Source of the DNA: Schizochytrium sp. TIO01
Taxonomy: Eukaryota; Sar; Bigyra; Thraustochytrida; Thraustochytriidae
DNA length: 64,000 nt
Direction of reading: 5' to 3'
Assembly: GCA_004764695.1 (NCBI GenBank)
Contig: SMSO01000035.1
Coordinates: 618,001 to 682,000 of the forward strand
Shown here: positions 50,810 through 61,082 of the stretch, one piece after another
Position numbering within the stretch: position 1 is the stretch's first letter
Layout: each line of letters starts with the position of its first letter
Translations under genes and position numbers: made by a program
The notes under the pieces: model-generated
Told to the model about the DNA's origin: nothing
Database searches by the model: none
Seen by the model: the letters and a program-made list of their open reading frames with translations, nothing else

Positions 50810-53800
50810 TTACTGCTGTTGCTGTTGTTGCTGCTGTTCTTCCAATTGCTGAGAGTGAAGCTGTTTCAGTTTTTGCTGCTTATGAACAAAACCAACTAAC
50901 ACTTGACGGGCCTCATTCAAATGGCGTTGAAGAAGTCTCCGCTTGAAAGGAAGATCCTTGATTGGTGCGGGAGGCTTTGTTTGCTTTACATCTTGTGCAA
51001 CAATTGGGACAGTAATAAGCAGAATCTTAGATAGCACCTGCGCAAGACGCAAGACCGTCTGGTCAGCAAGGCGTTTATCTAAAGCCATGGTTGATGACAT
51101 GGATGACATTTCTGCAAGACCGAAAAGTATGTCTTGTACATCATGTCCAAATTCAACAGCTGGATGAGGGGTTCTTGATTCTTGTTTCCCATTTCCCCCG
51201 CTTTTTTCAAGTTGCAGCACACTTGCGCTGTATTCGTCTTGCTCGATGCTCGAGTTCAAAGATGAATAATCCGATACATCGTCGTCATGACAATCATCGA
51301 TCGCTGTATGCTGCAGATCAGCATCTTCTCTTATGCTTAAATCTGGAATCTGTCTTTGGATACTTGCGTCTTCATCAGAAGCACGATAGGTTTGTTCTTC
51401 ATCTTCTTCATCTTCCTCATCTTCAAGATTTTGGTAATGAAGTCCAGCGCAGGACGTAACACCTAAAGTATAAACTTCGACCAAGGTTGATGCACTATTT
51501 CCGGCAGATATTGCATTATTAACCTTATTCAGCTCTGAGGTACTCTCCGCCTGCTTCTCTGAAAGCGTATTTTCGTTGGGATCAGGGCGAGCTTGAGAGT
51601 TATCGTGGGTCTGACTCTGCTCTTTCCCAGGACCAATAATGAGCTTATTCATTTTGGCAAGGCGATCAAGGGCCTCGTTTCTCTCACGCTCTAAACGCGC
51701 AACTTGCTGCCGTAAATCTTGTACTGACTCTTCCTCGGTCTCAAGGCGAGCTTGCCACCGCTGGAGCGAGTGCTCAAATGCTCGCACCGTATTTTCTCGA
51801 AGCAAAAGGTTCTCTCTTCGCACAGATAAATCCTGCTCGGCACGTTCGATTTGCATTCGAGAACCATCTATCTCTGAACGACGTCTTCGCATATCTGCTA
51901 CAAATACTGCTTCTCTGCGAGCAAGGCTCATGGCTCTCTCACGCCTCTCACGGTCCACTTGTTCAGCTGCTGCTTCTACAAGCTGAGCTCGCTCTTGTGT
52001 CTCGTCATTGTATTCAACAGAATCTAAATACCATTGCCGCATCTCCTTCTCCCACGTTTTGATGTCTTCTAAGTGGTTATCAAAAGGTCGTTGACCAGAT
52101 TTAAGAGTGGTAATTGGAAATGTCGGCAGATCCTCCTCCTCATCAGCTTCATTATTTTCCAAGTCATTTAACTCTTCGTATTTCATGAACTCCTTTACAC
52201 ACTCTTCGTTCAGGCTATCTAGATCTGAGTCAGAATTTGATACAAATTCGTTCTGTAACTCCGAAGAATTGGCAGTCCATGTCTTATTTTCAAACATATC
52301 GCTATAGCCAGGCGTAGAAGAATTTACGCTGCTACTTGAGCTAGAATGATTGGGTTCATAGCTAGCTGAACTTTTATCTTCGAGGCTGCTTTCATTTTCA
52401 ACGTCGCTATTGCTACTAGAGTCATCACTTTCGTATCGCGTCAGGTATAAATTGTTGGACCCAAGAATCTCTTCCGCTTTGCTTGGAAGACGCTGGATTG
52501 ATAAAGGTGACCTATCTTCCTCGAAACTTTCGCTTAGTATTCCATCTTGAAAGCTAGGTTCACATTTATTAGAGTTTACGTCAATTGTCGATTCAATTGT
52601 CTGATTTACTTTTCCATCTTGCCACCATTGCTGAGTGCGTATACTGTATTGGGCCAACAGATCACGCGTTGAGTCTCCCAGAGCTACATTCTCCGTTGCT
52701 TTTGCTGTCAGAGTGTGAAAAACACTGTCAGGCAGCATTTCCTTTTCTTTTTCCTCTTCATCTAAACTTGCAAAGGAAGGCTTATGTTTTCTTGGCGATT
52801 CGCAAGTCTTGGAGGGATTTCTACTAACTAGTTGCTGCTTAGTTCGCTCTGATTTTGTACGAGTTGTGCGTAAATCCTTCGAGCGTTGAAATAGTGCCTG
52901 CTTTGGTACAGTCATAACACGCCGGCACAAAGATCCAAAAACTAGCGTCATTTCGGTCTCATTATCATTTTCAGCTGCTGTTGAAGCAGTGCATATGATC
53001 AATGTTATAGAGTTACCACTCAAGCTTTGTCGAAGAAGTCGCGTGAGAAGAGAGTTTCGATATGGCACAAATTGTTCTTGTATCTGGCAAGCAGTTAAAG
53101 AAGTCACAACCTCACGAAGGGCTAAAAGTGAACGATTCATATGGCCACCCTCCAAAAGAGCTTCTGAGGTAGAAGGCGTATATTTTTCAGAGCCTGCAAG
53201 GTCCACTAACATCAGAGTTGAAATACGACATTCATGAGTCTTTTCTGTTTGCTCATTGTTGAAAGAATGGTTGTCTTCATCTTTCACATCATCTCGTTGC
53301 ATCTCGACATAGAATTGGACAATTGCATGTGACCGTGATGATTTTGCACCAGTGCTTGTGTCCCTTGTGTGGCGTTGAGATTCTGCTTGTGCGATGAGAT
53401 CAAACACAGCGCGTGGAGATTCCACTGCAATTCGGGTTAGTCCTTCAATTGTTGTTCCAGTGCTGGGATCGTCACCTTTGATGCGAAGAGTTTCTGGCGT
53501 TTCATTCTCGTTTCTTTTGACCATAAGGTCGTGAATATGTTCATTATATATCTCCAAAAAGGACAGGTAGAGCCGAAAGCGGTGAGTTTTGCGTTGGTCT
53601 TGAAGAGAGTGAATTTCTTGGAAAAGGGATCCAATACAAAACTCAATGACACCCTCTTCACCATACATTGTGTGCGTTTTCCCGCTTCCTGCTTGTCCAT
53701 ATGCGATGATTGTTGCATTGAACCCTTCGATTACACGCTTTACTGCGCGCGCACCAACATTGGCAGAAACTTCTGCATTGGTATGATGCGGATCAAAGAC

Positions 53801-53956
53801 ATGGTCAAACATGAATCTCCTCTGACCATCATGTACGAGAAGCCTCCCTTCGTCTTGATGCCAGCGGGTTTTATTGGAGTCTCGGTCTGTGTCTGCAGCA
53901 AGCTCGTGATCAACAAGAGGACGAAAACGCGCAGCAACTTGAACTGGATGCTGCAT
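50810..53956 (-). CDS. kinesin-like motor protein with polyglutamine C-terminus
   Basis: 1,048 residues, ATG at 53954-53956. Residues about 5-360 form an N-terminal kinesin motor with the P-loop GQAGSGKT (87-94), switch I SSRSH (206-210), switch II DLAGSE (252-257), then MNRSLLALREVV and VPYRNSLLTRLLRQSLSGNS. These allow ATP-driven microtubule movement. In the P-loop, Thr of the common GQTGSGKT is Ala, but Walker A is intact. Residues about 500-620 are Ser/Asp/Glu-rich, about 640-775 a coiled coil likely to dimerise, then a second acidic disordered region. The last residues are eight consecutive Gln. The family position is unclear, and an N-terminal motor suggests plus-end movement. The neighbouring IFT80 makes a flagellar link tempting but unproven. 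Confidence 0.9.
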   Translation of the reverse strand: MQHPVQVAARFRPLVDHELAADTDRDSNKTRWHQDEGRLLVHDGQRRFMFDHVFDPHHTNAEVSANVGARAVKRVIEGFNATIIAYGQAGSGKTHTMYGEEGVIEFCIGSLFQEIHSLQDQRKTHRFRLYLSFLEIYNEHIHDLMVKRNENETPETLRIKGDDPSTGTTIEGLTRIAVESPRAVFDLIAQAESQRHTRDTSTGAKSSRSHAIVQFYVEMQRDDVKDEDNHSFNNEQTEKTHECRISTLMLVDLAGSEKYTPSTSEALLEGGHMNRSLLALREVVTSLTACQIQEQFVPYRNSLLTRLLRQSLSGNSITLIICTASTAAENDNETEMTLVFGSLCRRVMTVPKQALFQRSKDLRTTRTKSERTKQQLVSRNPSKTCESPRKHKPSFASLDEEEKEKEMLPDSVFHTLTAKATENVALGDSTRDLLAQYSIRTQQWWQDGKVNQTIESTIDVNSNKCEPSFQDGILSESFEEDRSPLSIQRLPSKAEEILGSNNLYLTRYESDDSSSNSDVENESSLEDKSSASYEPNHSSSSSSVNSSTPGYSDMFENKTWTANSSELQNEFVSNSDSDLDSLNEECVKEFMKYEELNDLENNEADEEEDLPTFPITTLKSGQRPFDNHLEDIKTWEKEMRQWYLDSVEYNDETQERAQLVEAAAEQVDRERRERAMSLARREAVFVADMRRRRSEIDGSRMQIERAEQDLSVRRENLLLRENTVRAFEHSLQRWQARLETEEESVQDLRQQVARLERERNEALDRLAKMNKLIIGPGKEQSQTHDNSQARPDPNENTLSEKQAESTSELNKVNNAISAGNSASTLVEVYTLGVTSCAGLHYQNLEDEEDEEDEEQTYRASDEDASIQRQIPDLSIREDADLQHTAIDDCHDDDVSDYSSLNSSIEQDEYSASVLQLEKSGGNGKQESRTPHPAVEFGHDVQDILFGLAEMSSMSSTMALDKRLADQTVLRLAQVLSKILLITVPIVAQDVKQTKPPAPIKDLPFKRRLLQRHLNEARQVLVGFVHKQQKLKQLHSQQLEEQQQQQQQQ
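50813..50836 (-). repeat. polyglutamine CAG/CAA tract at the kinesin C-terminus
   Basis: Eight consecutive Gln codons (mixed CAG and CAA) stand immediately before the TAA stop, with a further Gln-rich stretch just upstream. The mixed codons should slow slippage. Confidence 0.85.
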
Positions 53957-54410
53957 AGTTTAAGCGCAACTAGAATCGGTATCGTAAGCTCCAATCTCAA
54001 CACTGCAAGGAATGACAACTTGACGATCTTGAAGATGCGGCTGCTCGCCAAAATAGAGGGCCTAACAAGCAAGTTTTGAAATAGGCTTTTGATTTTGCGG
54101 TGCTAAAACCAAAGAGCTCAAATTTCTGTTCTACAGCAATATTCACCCAAGTACAATGGAGGGGTGTGTTACTACAACCTAGAACGTTTATTTATATATT
54201 CTATGGGGAATAATAAAGGCCTGGTAACTTTTTTTGCTGGAATTTTTCAAACAAACAAGTTACAAAAGAACTCGAGCAGCAATAGCACTTTGATAGCAGT
54301 ATCACATAGCAGATTAAAAAAATAAAATCAATATGACTATCTTAAGAAAAAAAGAAAAAGAAAATACTACACTAAATGCTCAGCCTAGCCTAGAACTTAG
54401 CAACAATAGT

Positions 54411-54430
54411 AAAAGAAAAGAAAAGAAAAG
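54411..54430. repeat. (AAAAG)4 microsatellite
   Basis: Four exact pentanucleotide units. The same unit recurs at 57394-57418. Confidence 0.9.
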
Positions 54431-57393
54431 GACCGTTGATAAGGTATCTCTAAAAGTTTGAGTTGATTCAGAGCCGCCAAGATTTCATAATCTTAATATT
54501 AAAGCTCTCCACAAAACATTCCTTGGTCTCGTTTGCTCCTACTTTTATTTTTTGTGCATAATCTTCATCTTTCTCCTACTTTTGTTGCAAGACTATAATT
54601 ATTAGAGTAAAGCTTTGCTTTAGAAAATCGATGCGCTTCGAAGGCTATCAAGCTAGGGTAAGAATCTAATCACTATCAATATTATACCTACCATCGTGTT
54701 ATAATTTTGAAATTGTAATCATTTATATAACAAGCAGTGAAGTCTGGGGTTCACAAATCAGATGTCTGGAAAAAGACAGATCCAAGATAAAGAGTTTACT
54801 TTCGTAGTTAATTCCAGAAATGCAACTTTGAGAAAAAAAAGCGCAAAAAACTAATATTCTGAACAACCGTAGGTGTTTGCAGATTAGAGTGATTCGTCCT
54901 GTCGAGTTCAATTGCAAAAATCAGGATAATCATAGCATCAGAAAGTTGTCAGAATCCAAACCACTTTGGGGGGGACAAGCGAAGATCATTTATTGAGAAG
55001 GTGTCGTGTTCAAAGTAAGGTTGTTAAAAATTGCCCAACATTCAGATAACGAAGGATATTGTTGACCAGAATTCCAACTACCTCGACTACTAGTAATGAT
55101 TTCCAGGTGTATGCTTGAGAGACATAGGTTTATTGGCTTTGTTTTTTATTGCAGATTCTATCATTTTCGACATTCTATAATTTTCAACACTTCATCAATG
55201 CCATTCCCATCTTAAGTATAGGTCTATTTATCTTATAGTAAAAACATAGAAACCTCAGGAGCTCTTATGTCTTTTATGCGTAAATTCGACCACTACTATT
55301 CACTCAGGCTCAAATGACTCTCCCTTCTATGCTATTACAATTAGCTTAATGCCACGTCGAACTTTGTTAATAAATCTGACTTGATCCTTCTGCTGTAGAT
55401 TGCAAGTATACTCTAGCTAGAAAGAAGAAGGAAAAAAGAATGACAGGTACTGCCATAGCAGATTTCAGCATCTCTTTGATCCAGCGACTACTGTAAAGAA
55501 ATGCCAGAGGAGGACCCTAAAAGGTGGAGATTTTCCTTCTTTAGGCATGGAGCTAGATCCTGAACGTCCATCATCATGAGCATTCAGAATTTTGATATAC
55601 CTAGGATAAAATTATTATCATGATCATGATTACTATTTTATTATTTTTGTTATTATTTTCCATACGCTTTCTAGAACTTTTAAAGATGTACAAACCTAAG
55701 TTTTGGGTTGCAAACAAGGTTTGTCTACTATAATAGGTTTAAAGAAGCCTTTGACTTTTCACCAGCTAGTGCAAGAGGGAACTAGTGCAGGGCTTGGCAT
55801 TTATCCAGTACTAGAGTATACTCTCGAGTCGATACGATTTCTCGTATTGTTGTTGGAGTGCTATCCGCTTGCAAATCATAATCTCGCTCCGACTCCATGT
55901 TGTGTGCATCAACCTAGCAGAATCACATTTTACGCGGGACCATAACTGACCACACCCTCCACACATGATAGCACCTTGGCTTTACATTTTGAATTGACGT
56001 TGATGCAACTCCGAAGGCGCAGGGATATGAAACTTTGAAATACCTAGGTATTTAGTTGCCTACCTTCTAGTTTCACATTCCTTGTCACTCACCCAAGTGA
56101 TAAGAGCAGCCCTAGATCCGCTCATCCAAACTTTATCTTGAAAAGCTTTCTCGCTTGAATGTCAGCACACCTATCTATCAAAATTGACTAATCAGGGCAG
56201 GCTCTACTATAAATAAACAGCTGAAGAACTGACGAAAAGTGGCTTCCTCATCGCCGCCAGTCTATGGATGGGTAAGACCAATACACACAGTAGAAAGAAA
56301 TATAAGGGCTGGTAGCCTTGCAAACCTGCTGCTTGCGGAGAATCTTTACGAAGATGGTCACAGGCCTCTCGCACGATGGAGAAATACTGAAGGTCATCTG
56401 GTCGTACATAGTTCTCTCATGAAAATGGCAACTCCATCCCTACTCTGGTGAACATCTCAGCTTGAACGAAAAGTCCTCAAATGATAACCCAGGTAATAAA
56501 CTGGCTGTCTTGAAGGCTCATTTACTTGTTTATTTCCCCTAAGGATTATGTGTCCAACATGAGGATTCCAGAGCTTGTTGCGTACGTCGAACCCACTGCT
56601 CTGACTTACATACCCCCTTCTACGATTATCAATTATCAGATCCTCATCGGTACGAACAAGTATTTCCACCTCCATACGAATTTAGCAATTCCTGTACTAG
56701 AGTAAACTCTAAGCGTTCAATTGTTGCGTAATTATATTTAGTGGTATTTCTTTAATGACCTGGACTTTACTGACATTAGTAGGCGCAGCACAGCAGAGAG
56801 ACAATCAGCAGGTCTAGAGTAAAGGAACCCACCCTCAGGCAGTGTAGTGCGGCTGACGCTACTTCTAGCCTACGTCTATGCACAGTGTGCACATTGCGTA
56901 TTAGTGTTGGTAGTGGTGCACTATTAGTGCTACTATTTGTACTAACCTAATAGCATTTTTGGTGGTAATGGTGGTAGTCAACTTCTATATGGGTGAGCGA
57001 GCGTGGGACTTTGGCGCAAGCCACTTCTGAGATGCTTGATTGCTGGCGCAGCTTAACTGGATCTCACAAAAAGTTTGATTGCGGTGACGCATGCCCAAGG
57101 TTTCCTTTGTTTCTGCAGCCGACAAACGGGCCGGCTAAGTCAAACACGCATATACAATAGCAATTAAGCGCCTACAGGTTTGAAAGGAAACCTTCAGTTT
57201 TCTTTGAAAATGACAATCAGAACGTAGTATTTTTTGAAGAAGATGAACTGTAAAAGGATAATCATGAATGTTTACGCATTAACTAAGACCGAAAAACCGT
57301 AGGTACGAGTAAGCTCAGAATAACTTGAATTTGGTCTTCGATAGTGATTATTTCTACCGGGTATGTCCTTATTTGTTAGCCAGACAACTTTAT

Positions 57394-57418
57394 AAAAGAA
57401 AAGAAAAGAAAAGAAAAG
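57394..57418. repeat. (AAAAG)5 microsatellite
   Basis: Five exact AAAAG units about 235 bases upstream of the duplicated membrane protein start, followed by GAAAAGG. Confidence 0.9.
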
Positions 57419-57652
57419 GAAAAGGACTACTAGACGATAGTAGTGCTGCTGGTGGTACTATTATTATTATTATGCACCATACTAGTATTATGGTGTTTTA
57501 TCTACAACTTCAATTGTGAATGAACTCCTTCCAAGTTTCTAAGAGTTCTTATTAGTATGTTGTTAATAGCTGCACGTGCGAGATCGCAAACTTGCTCAGC
57601 TACCAGCCAGCAAACCTCTAATTGAATATATTCTGTACTGCAAAGCGCAAGA

Positions 57653-58744
57653 ATGGTGACATTAGGAGCCGTGGGCCGCGCGCTCACTGTTCTTGTAGGA
57701 TGTCTGACGTTTATCGTTGGACTTGTCCACATTGCAAAGACTGTGGAGCTATCTGACTGCGAGGATTCTAGCACAATTAGTTGTATTGGCAAATCCCTTC
57801 GTTGGAATACCCGTGCTGCAAGTAGTCCTATTAACGATGTTAATGAAGAATGGCGCGATGTCTTTACATTCTCCCCGGATCCTTTCTTTGAGTACTGGAC
57901 GCCAATCCTTCTGGGTGTGCTCACTCTGATGATTCACTTTGGTGGTGAGCCGGGCTGGTTTACTTTAGCAATTGCCTCTACTTGGGTTCGACTTGGATTT
58001 TGGCTTGCATTTGTGGCCTTGTACGGTAACTTTGGCTATGCAGGTAACTTTGGCATTGTTGTCGCCCTAATTACTTGCATGATCGCCGGGTTATGTCTTA
58101 TTATTGCTCTGATTTCTCGCGGCGACCAGGTGGCCCCTGACACACGCATGTCGATCGACCCTTCTGATCGTTATGTGAAATTCGTGCCTAATGTCATTGG
58201 TAAAGTCTTTGCCAAGATCGTCATTTTTAGCATGTTTTTGCTTGGTTTGTGCACAGTAGCTCTTGGTATCATGGTAATTATCGAAGAGCTTCCAGATATT
58301 TGTGCAAGCGGCTCTTACTCATATGATGGAGACGACATGCGCTGTTTCGGCCCGGGACTAATTTGGATTCCCCGAACATCTGATGTCAGTCCTGGATATG
58401 GCATCAACTCGCTTTCGGGCGGCGACGACTGGGGGTCGTTCTTCAGCCTTCAGCCATCCGTGTTTTTTGATCTAATGACGCCTCTGATTTTTGGTATTGT
58501 CGCAGTGCTTGCTAGTATTTCCTCTGACATGTTCATGGGTCTTACAAGCTCCTGGTCTGCTCTTTTCCTATTTTTCCTTGTCCAGGCTCTCTTTGGTCAA
58601 TTTGGTTACGCAGGCAACTATGGCATTGTACTTGGTTTCATTAGCATTGCACTCGCAATTCTCTCTCTTATTACTACGTGCACAGCTGAACCCCCCGAAG
58701 AGCGACGTATTGCTTGGAAGTCTTCAGCAGAACTTCACCCGTAA
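57653..58744 (+). CDS. multi-pass membrane protein made of two tandem homologous halves, unknown function
   Basis: 363 residues, ATG at 57653. Each half has about four hydrophobic helices: residues about 8-160 and about 185-345. Both halves share the layout: one helix, a Cys-containing extracytoplasmic loop (DCEDSSTISC in half 1, DMRCFGPGLIW in half 2), a Phe-Phe-x-x-hydrophobic-Thr-Pro segment before helix 2, and the near-identical motif LYGNFGYAGNFGIV / LFGQFGYAGNYGIV before helix 4. This shows internal gene duplication. No signal peptide beyond the first helix is evident, and the C-terminal tail is short and charged. I recognise no named family. Transport, channel or tetraspan-type scaffold roles are all possible. 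AATAAA follows at 58911-58916. Confidence 0.85.
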   Translation: MVTLGAVGRALTVLVGCLTFIVGLVHIAKTVELSDCEDSSTISCIGKSLRWNTRAASSPINDVNEEWRDVFTFSPDPFFEYWTPILLGVLTLMIHFGGEPGWFTLAIASTWVRLGFWLAFVALYGNFGYAGNFGIVVALITCMIAGLCLIIALISRGDQVAPDTRMSIDPSDRYVKFVPNVIGKVFAKIVIFSMFLLGLCTVALGIMVIIEELPDICASGSYSYDGDDMRCFGPGLIWIPRTSDVSPGYGINSLSGGDDWGSFFSLQPSVFFDLMTPLIFGIVAVLASISSDMFMGLTSSWSALFLFFLVQALFGQFGYAGNYGIVLGFISIALAILSLITTCTAEPPEERRIAWKSSAELHP

Positions 58745-58910
58745 TCGGTTTTTGTCAGCACTGATGATTTCCAACCTTTCTAAATCTGTTTCAAACTACA
58801 CATGCTTTCTCCCCTTAGCCAGTGTCGGAACTCTGCACTATTGCTTCGTTACAATACAGATAGTATGACCTTCGTTTTCCTTTTATTTACAGTTTCTTTT
58901 AAATAGCCTA

Positions 58911-58916
58911 AATAAA
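58911..58916 (+). promoter_or_regulatory. candidate polyadenylation signal of the duplicated membrane protein gene
   Basis: AATAAA about 165 nt after the stop codon. Position is plausible and there is no other support. Confidence 0.35.
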
Positions 58917-59024
58917 TCTGACGCTGCACTTAGTGGGTACAATCAATCCCAGTTGAATTTCCTTCTTCCCATTCTGTACCAAGAACGCAAACGTTCATAA
59001 CAAACCTTAAGTTTGTATTTTTAC

Positions 59025-59040
59025 TTGGGCTTTAGCCCAA
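59025..59040. repeat. short GC-containing inverted repeat
   Basis: TTGGGC, then TTTA, then GCCCAA: six-base perfect arms. It stands close to a second small inverted repeat (ACAAAC...GTTTGT near 59000-59016). Both are in the 3' flank of the duplicated membrane protein gene. Confidence 0.8.
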
Positions 59041-61082
59041 TTGAAAAATGTATGAGAATACCGACTAGTGAGAGTGATGGAGTAGCAGCCCACTCAATTA
59101 ACTCATGCGCTAGATTTCAGCAGAACGAGTATTCAAAATCTCTTATTGTAAAAACAAGCCATGCAAATTCCTGGTATTAGCGAATATTTGTTCTTTTCGT
59201 ATCATCATTATTCATAGATTATTTAGCTTACTCTCTGAGCTTTCTGTTGGAAAGACACATTACAGGGTGATAATGTGTACACAGTTGCAAAGGCCGCACT
59301 CAATGACTTTCCCATCGCTTTTTGAAGTCTGCTCAGATGCGTAGATTTAAGCACAATCTATCAAGACTGCAACGAGTAAAATTGATGTCTCGTATATTGT
59401 GATAATATGAATCGCGTTAAAAGCAAGCCATCGTAGTATTCCACTTCACCTAATCTTTTTAAAGATCTTCTAGGTATCTTCTGACAGGTTGTACTAAAGC
59501 ATATTAAATCAAAATACAAAAGTTGAACCAATTGTGTCTCGCATCCATTGCCATTTGTAAACCATGAGCATGCAAAGTGAAAGCTTCTGGCCAATCTTCT
59601 GTATATTAACAAGCTAGCTATTTCTGTTGAGAATACAGCCTTCCCAGCATGAAAAGCGAACTTTGACTGTCATCTGTACTCCTGAGTTTTGCTTCATAAT
59701 GCGATTGAGTAAATGCGTAGACAATACACTGTACGTAAGAAAACAAGGTAATAGTACTGCCCAAGTTTGAATGGGTTCGATTTAAGGTTAAAAAAAGAGA
59801 AAACTTATCTCTTTCTTTTCTTCCCCCGGCAATTCGTTCCTTCTCAGTCTTTAATGACCACCCTGACAAATCTGAGATTGAAATTGTTACAGACCACCCT
59901 CTTCTCTAGTTAAAACAATCAAAGAACTATTTCTCTCACTAGGGTTTCAGAGACAACGTTATAGCAAGGGGAGCCTCTGGGTATACCGATGAGTGAAGAA
60001 ATATTAGAATAAAATGAAAAAAAAAAAAAAAGAGATTGAGATACTAGTAGTAGTAGGAGCCTCTATGTCTACTACCATCTGTTGCCGAGCTACTTTGACG
60101 AATCTACTGAGAGTAAAAAATCAAGCAAGCAAACACAAATAAAAATGATCTCAGTTGAGATTGATTGAAAAGCGTAGCCTGAACCATAGTTTAAATCAAA
60201 TTATTTTACTATCAATCACACCTATGCGTACTTTGCTCGAGTAACGTAATACGTGTACTACAAGTAACCGTAATCTAATCTGAAGAAAAATAAATTGATA
60301 AGTCGTATAATATAGTAAGTGCCTCCTAGGACAAAGATCGTACCAGTAGTACATACGCTTAACATGTATTTCTGTTTTGGGTCTTTCTTGTCTTTCTTTC
60401 TATGATTTGTGCTGGCCAAGCAACGAGGCTATAAAAACAAGGCTGGTGGGTTCGACAAACCGCGGATAGAGAGCCCAGACGTGGGAGAGGAAAGAGCAAC
60501 AACAACCCAGAAAACTCATTCATCTTCCTTGTACAGCCTTGATCGGTTGCTCGTCCTACGTCTTCACTTACTCTATTTGGAGAAGTTGTCTGCCCAGCGA
60601 CTCGTTGGACGTGGAGATCTTTTAGGTCCGAAGTCTCTCTCGCTCTGTCGATTTATCGTAGCAGTCGTCCTTCACACACGGAATCATAAATCTGTCTATC
60701 CCTGATTCACGTGGGGCGCTCTGTGCCCTAACAGCTACAAGCGCTGGCACAGTAGCTAGCTCGCAGAAAGTTTTCATCAAGCACGTCTCTGTATTCTTTT
60801 GGCTGCTACTAACCAAAACAAGTCACTAAGCACATTCGAATTTCGAAAATCGCTGTTTTTGGCAAATTCCAGGATCTTGCCTTAACTTTTGCTGCATTTA
60901 TTTTTCGTTTTTGCGCAGCTTCTCAACTTTCTTGCAATTGATGTCATTGCGATCGTGATTGTGGAAATACGCTTCTTGCGTGAGCTCGTGTTTGGGCGCC
61001 AGCGAGAATAGTAATTCATTATTGATTTGATCATTTGGTTGCAATATTGTGAGATATACGCACCCAAGGTTGCATTTTGGAA

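Larger units (their letters stand above)
53957..57652. other. 3.7-kb spacer upstream of the kinesin and the duplicated membrane protein gene
   Basis: Contains the 5' flanks of two divergent genes, (AAAAG)4 at 54411-54430, (AAAAG)5 at 57394-57418, a TACCTAGGTA motif near 56042-56052 and GGT-rich DNA near 56900-56990. An ATG-initiated 72-codon frame at 56457-56675 (minus) has no recognised features. No gene is supported. Confidence 0.5.
58745..61082. other. 2.3-kb spacer upstream of the MFS transporter
   Basis: Contains AATAAA (58911-58916), a TTGGGC/GCCCAA inverted repeat at 59025-59040, an A15 run at 60017-60031 and TAGTAGTAG at about 60045-60056. A 98-codon frame (60409-60705, plus) begins with GTG and has no domain. 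No gene or tRNA is supported. Confidence 0.5.

Noticed and set aside
50810-53956. Kinesin P-loop Ala as a sign of a dead motor
   Set aside because: Walker A residues Gly, Lys and Thr and both switch motifs are intact. The changed position is not a catalytic one.
56457-56675. 72-codon ATG frame on the minus strand
   Set aside because: Charged and plausible in composition, but without any recognised feature or neighbour link.
60440-60470. GGTTCGA box suggesting a tRNA T-arm
   Set aside because: The flanking bases do not pair into a 5-bp T stem with a 7-base loop, and no acceptor stem is visible.
60409-60705. 98-codon frame upstream of the MFS gene
   Set aside because: Begins with GTG and shows no domain.
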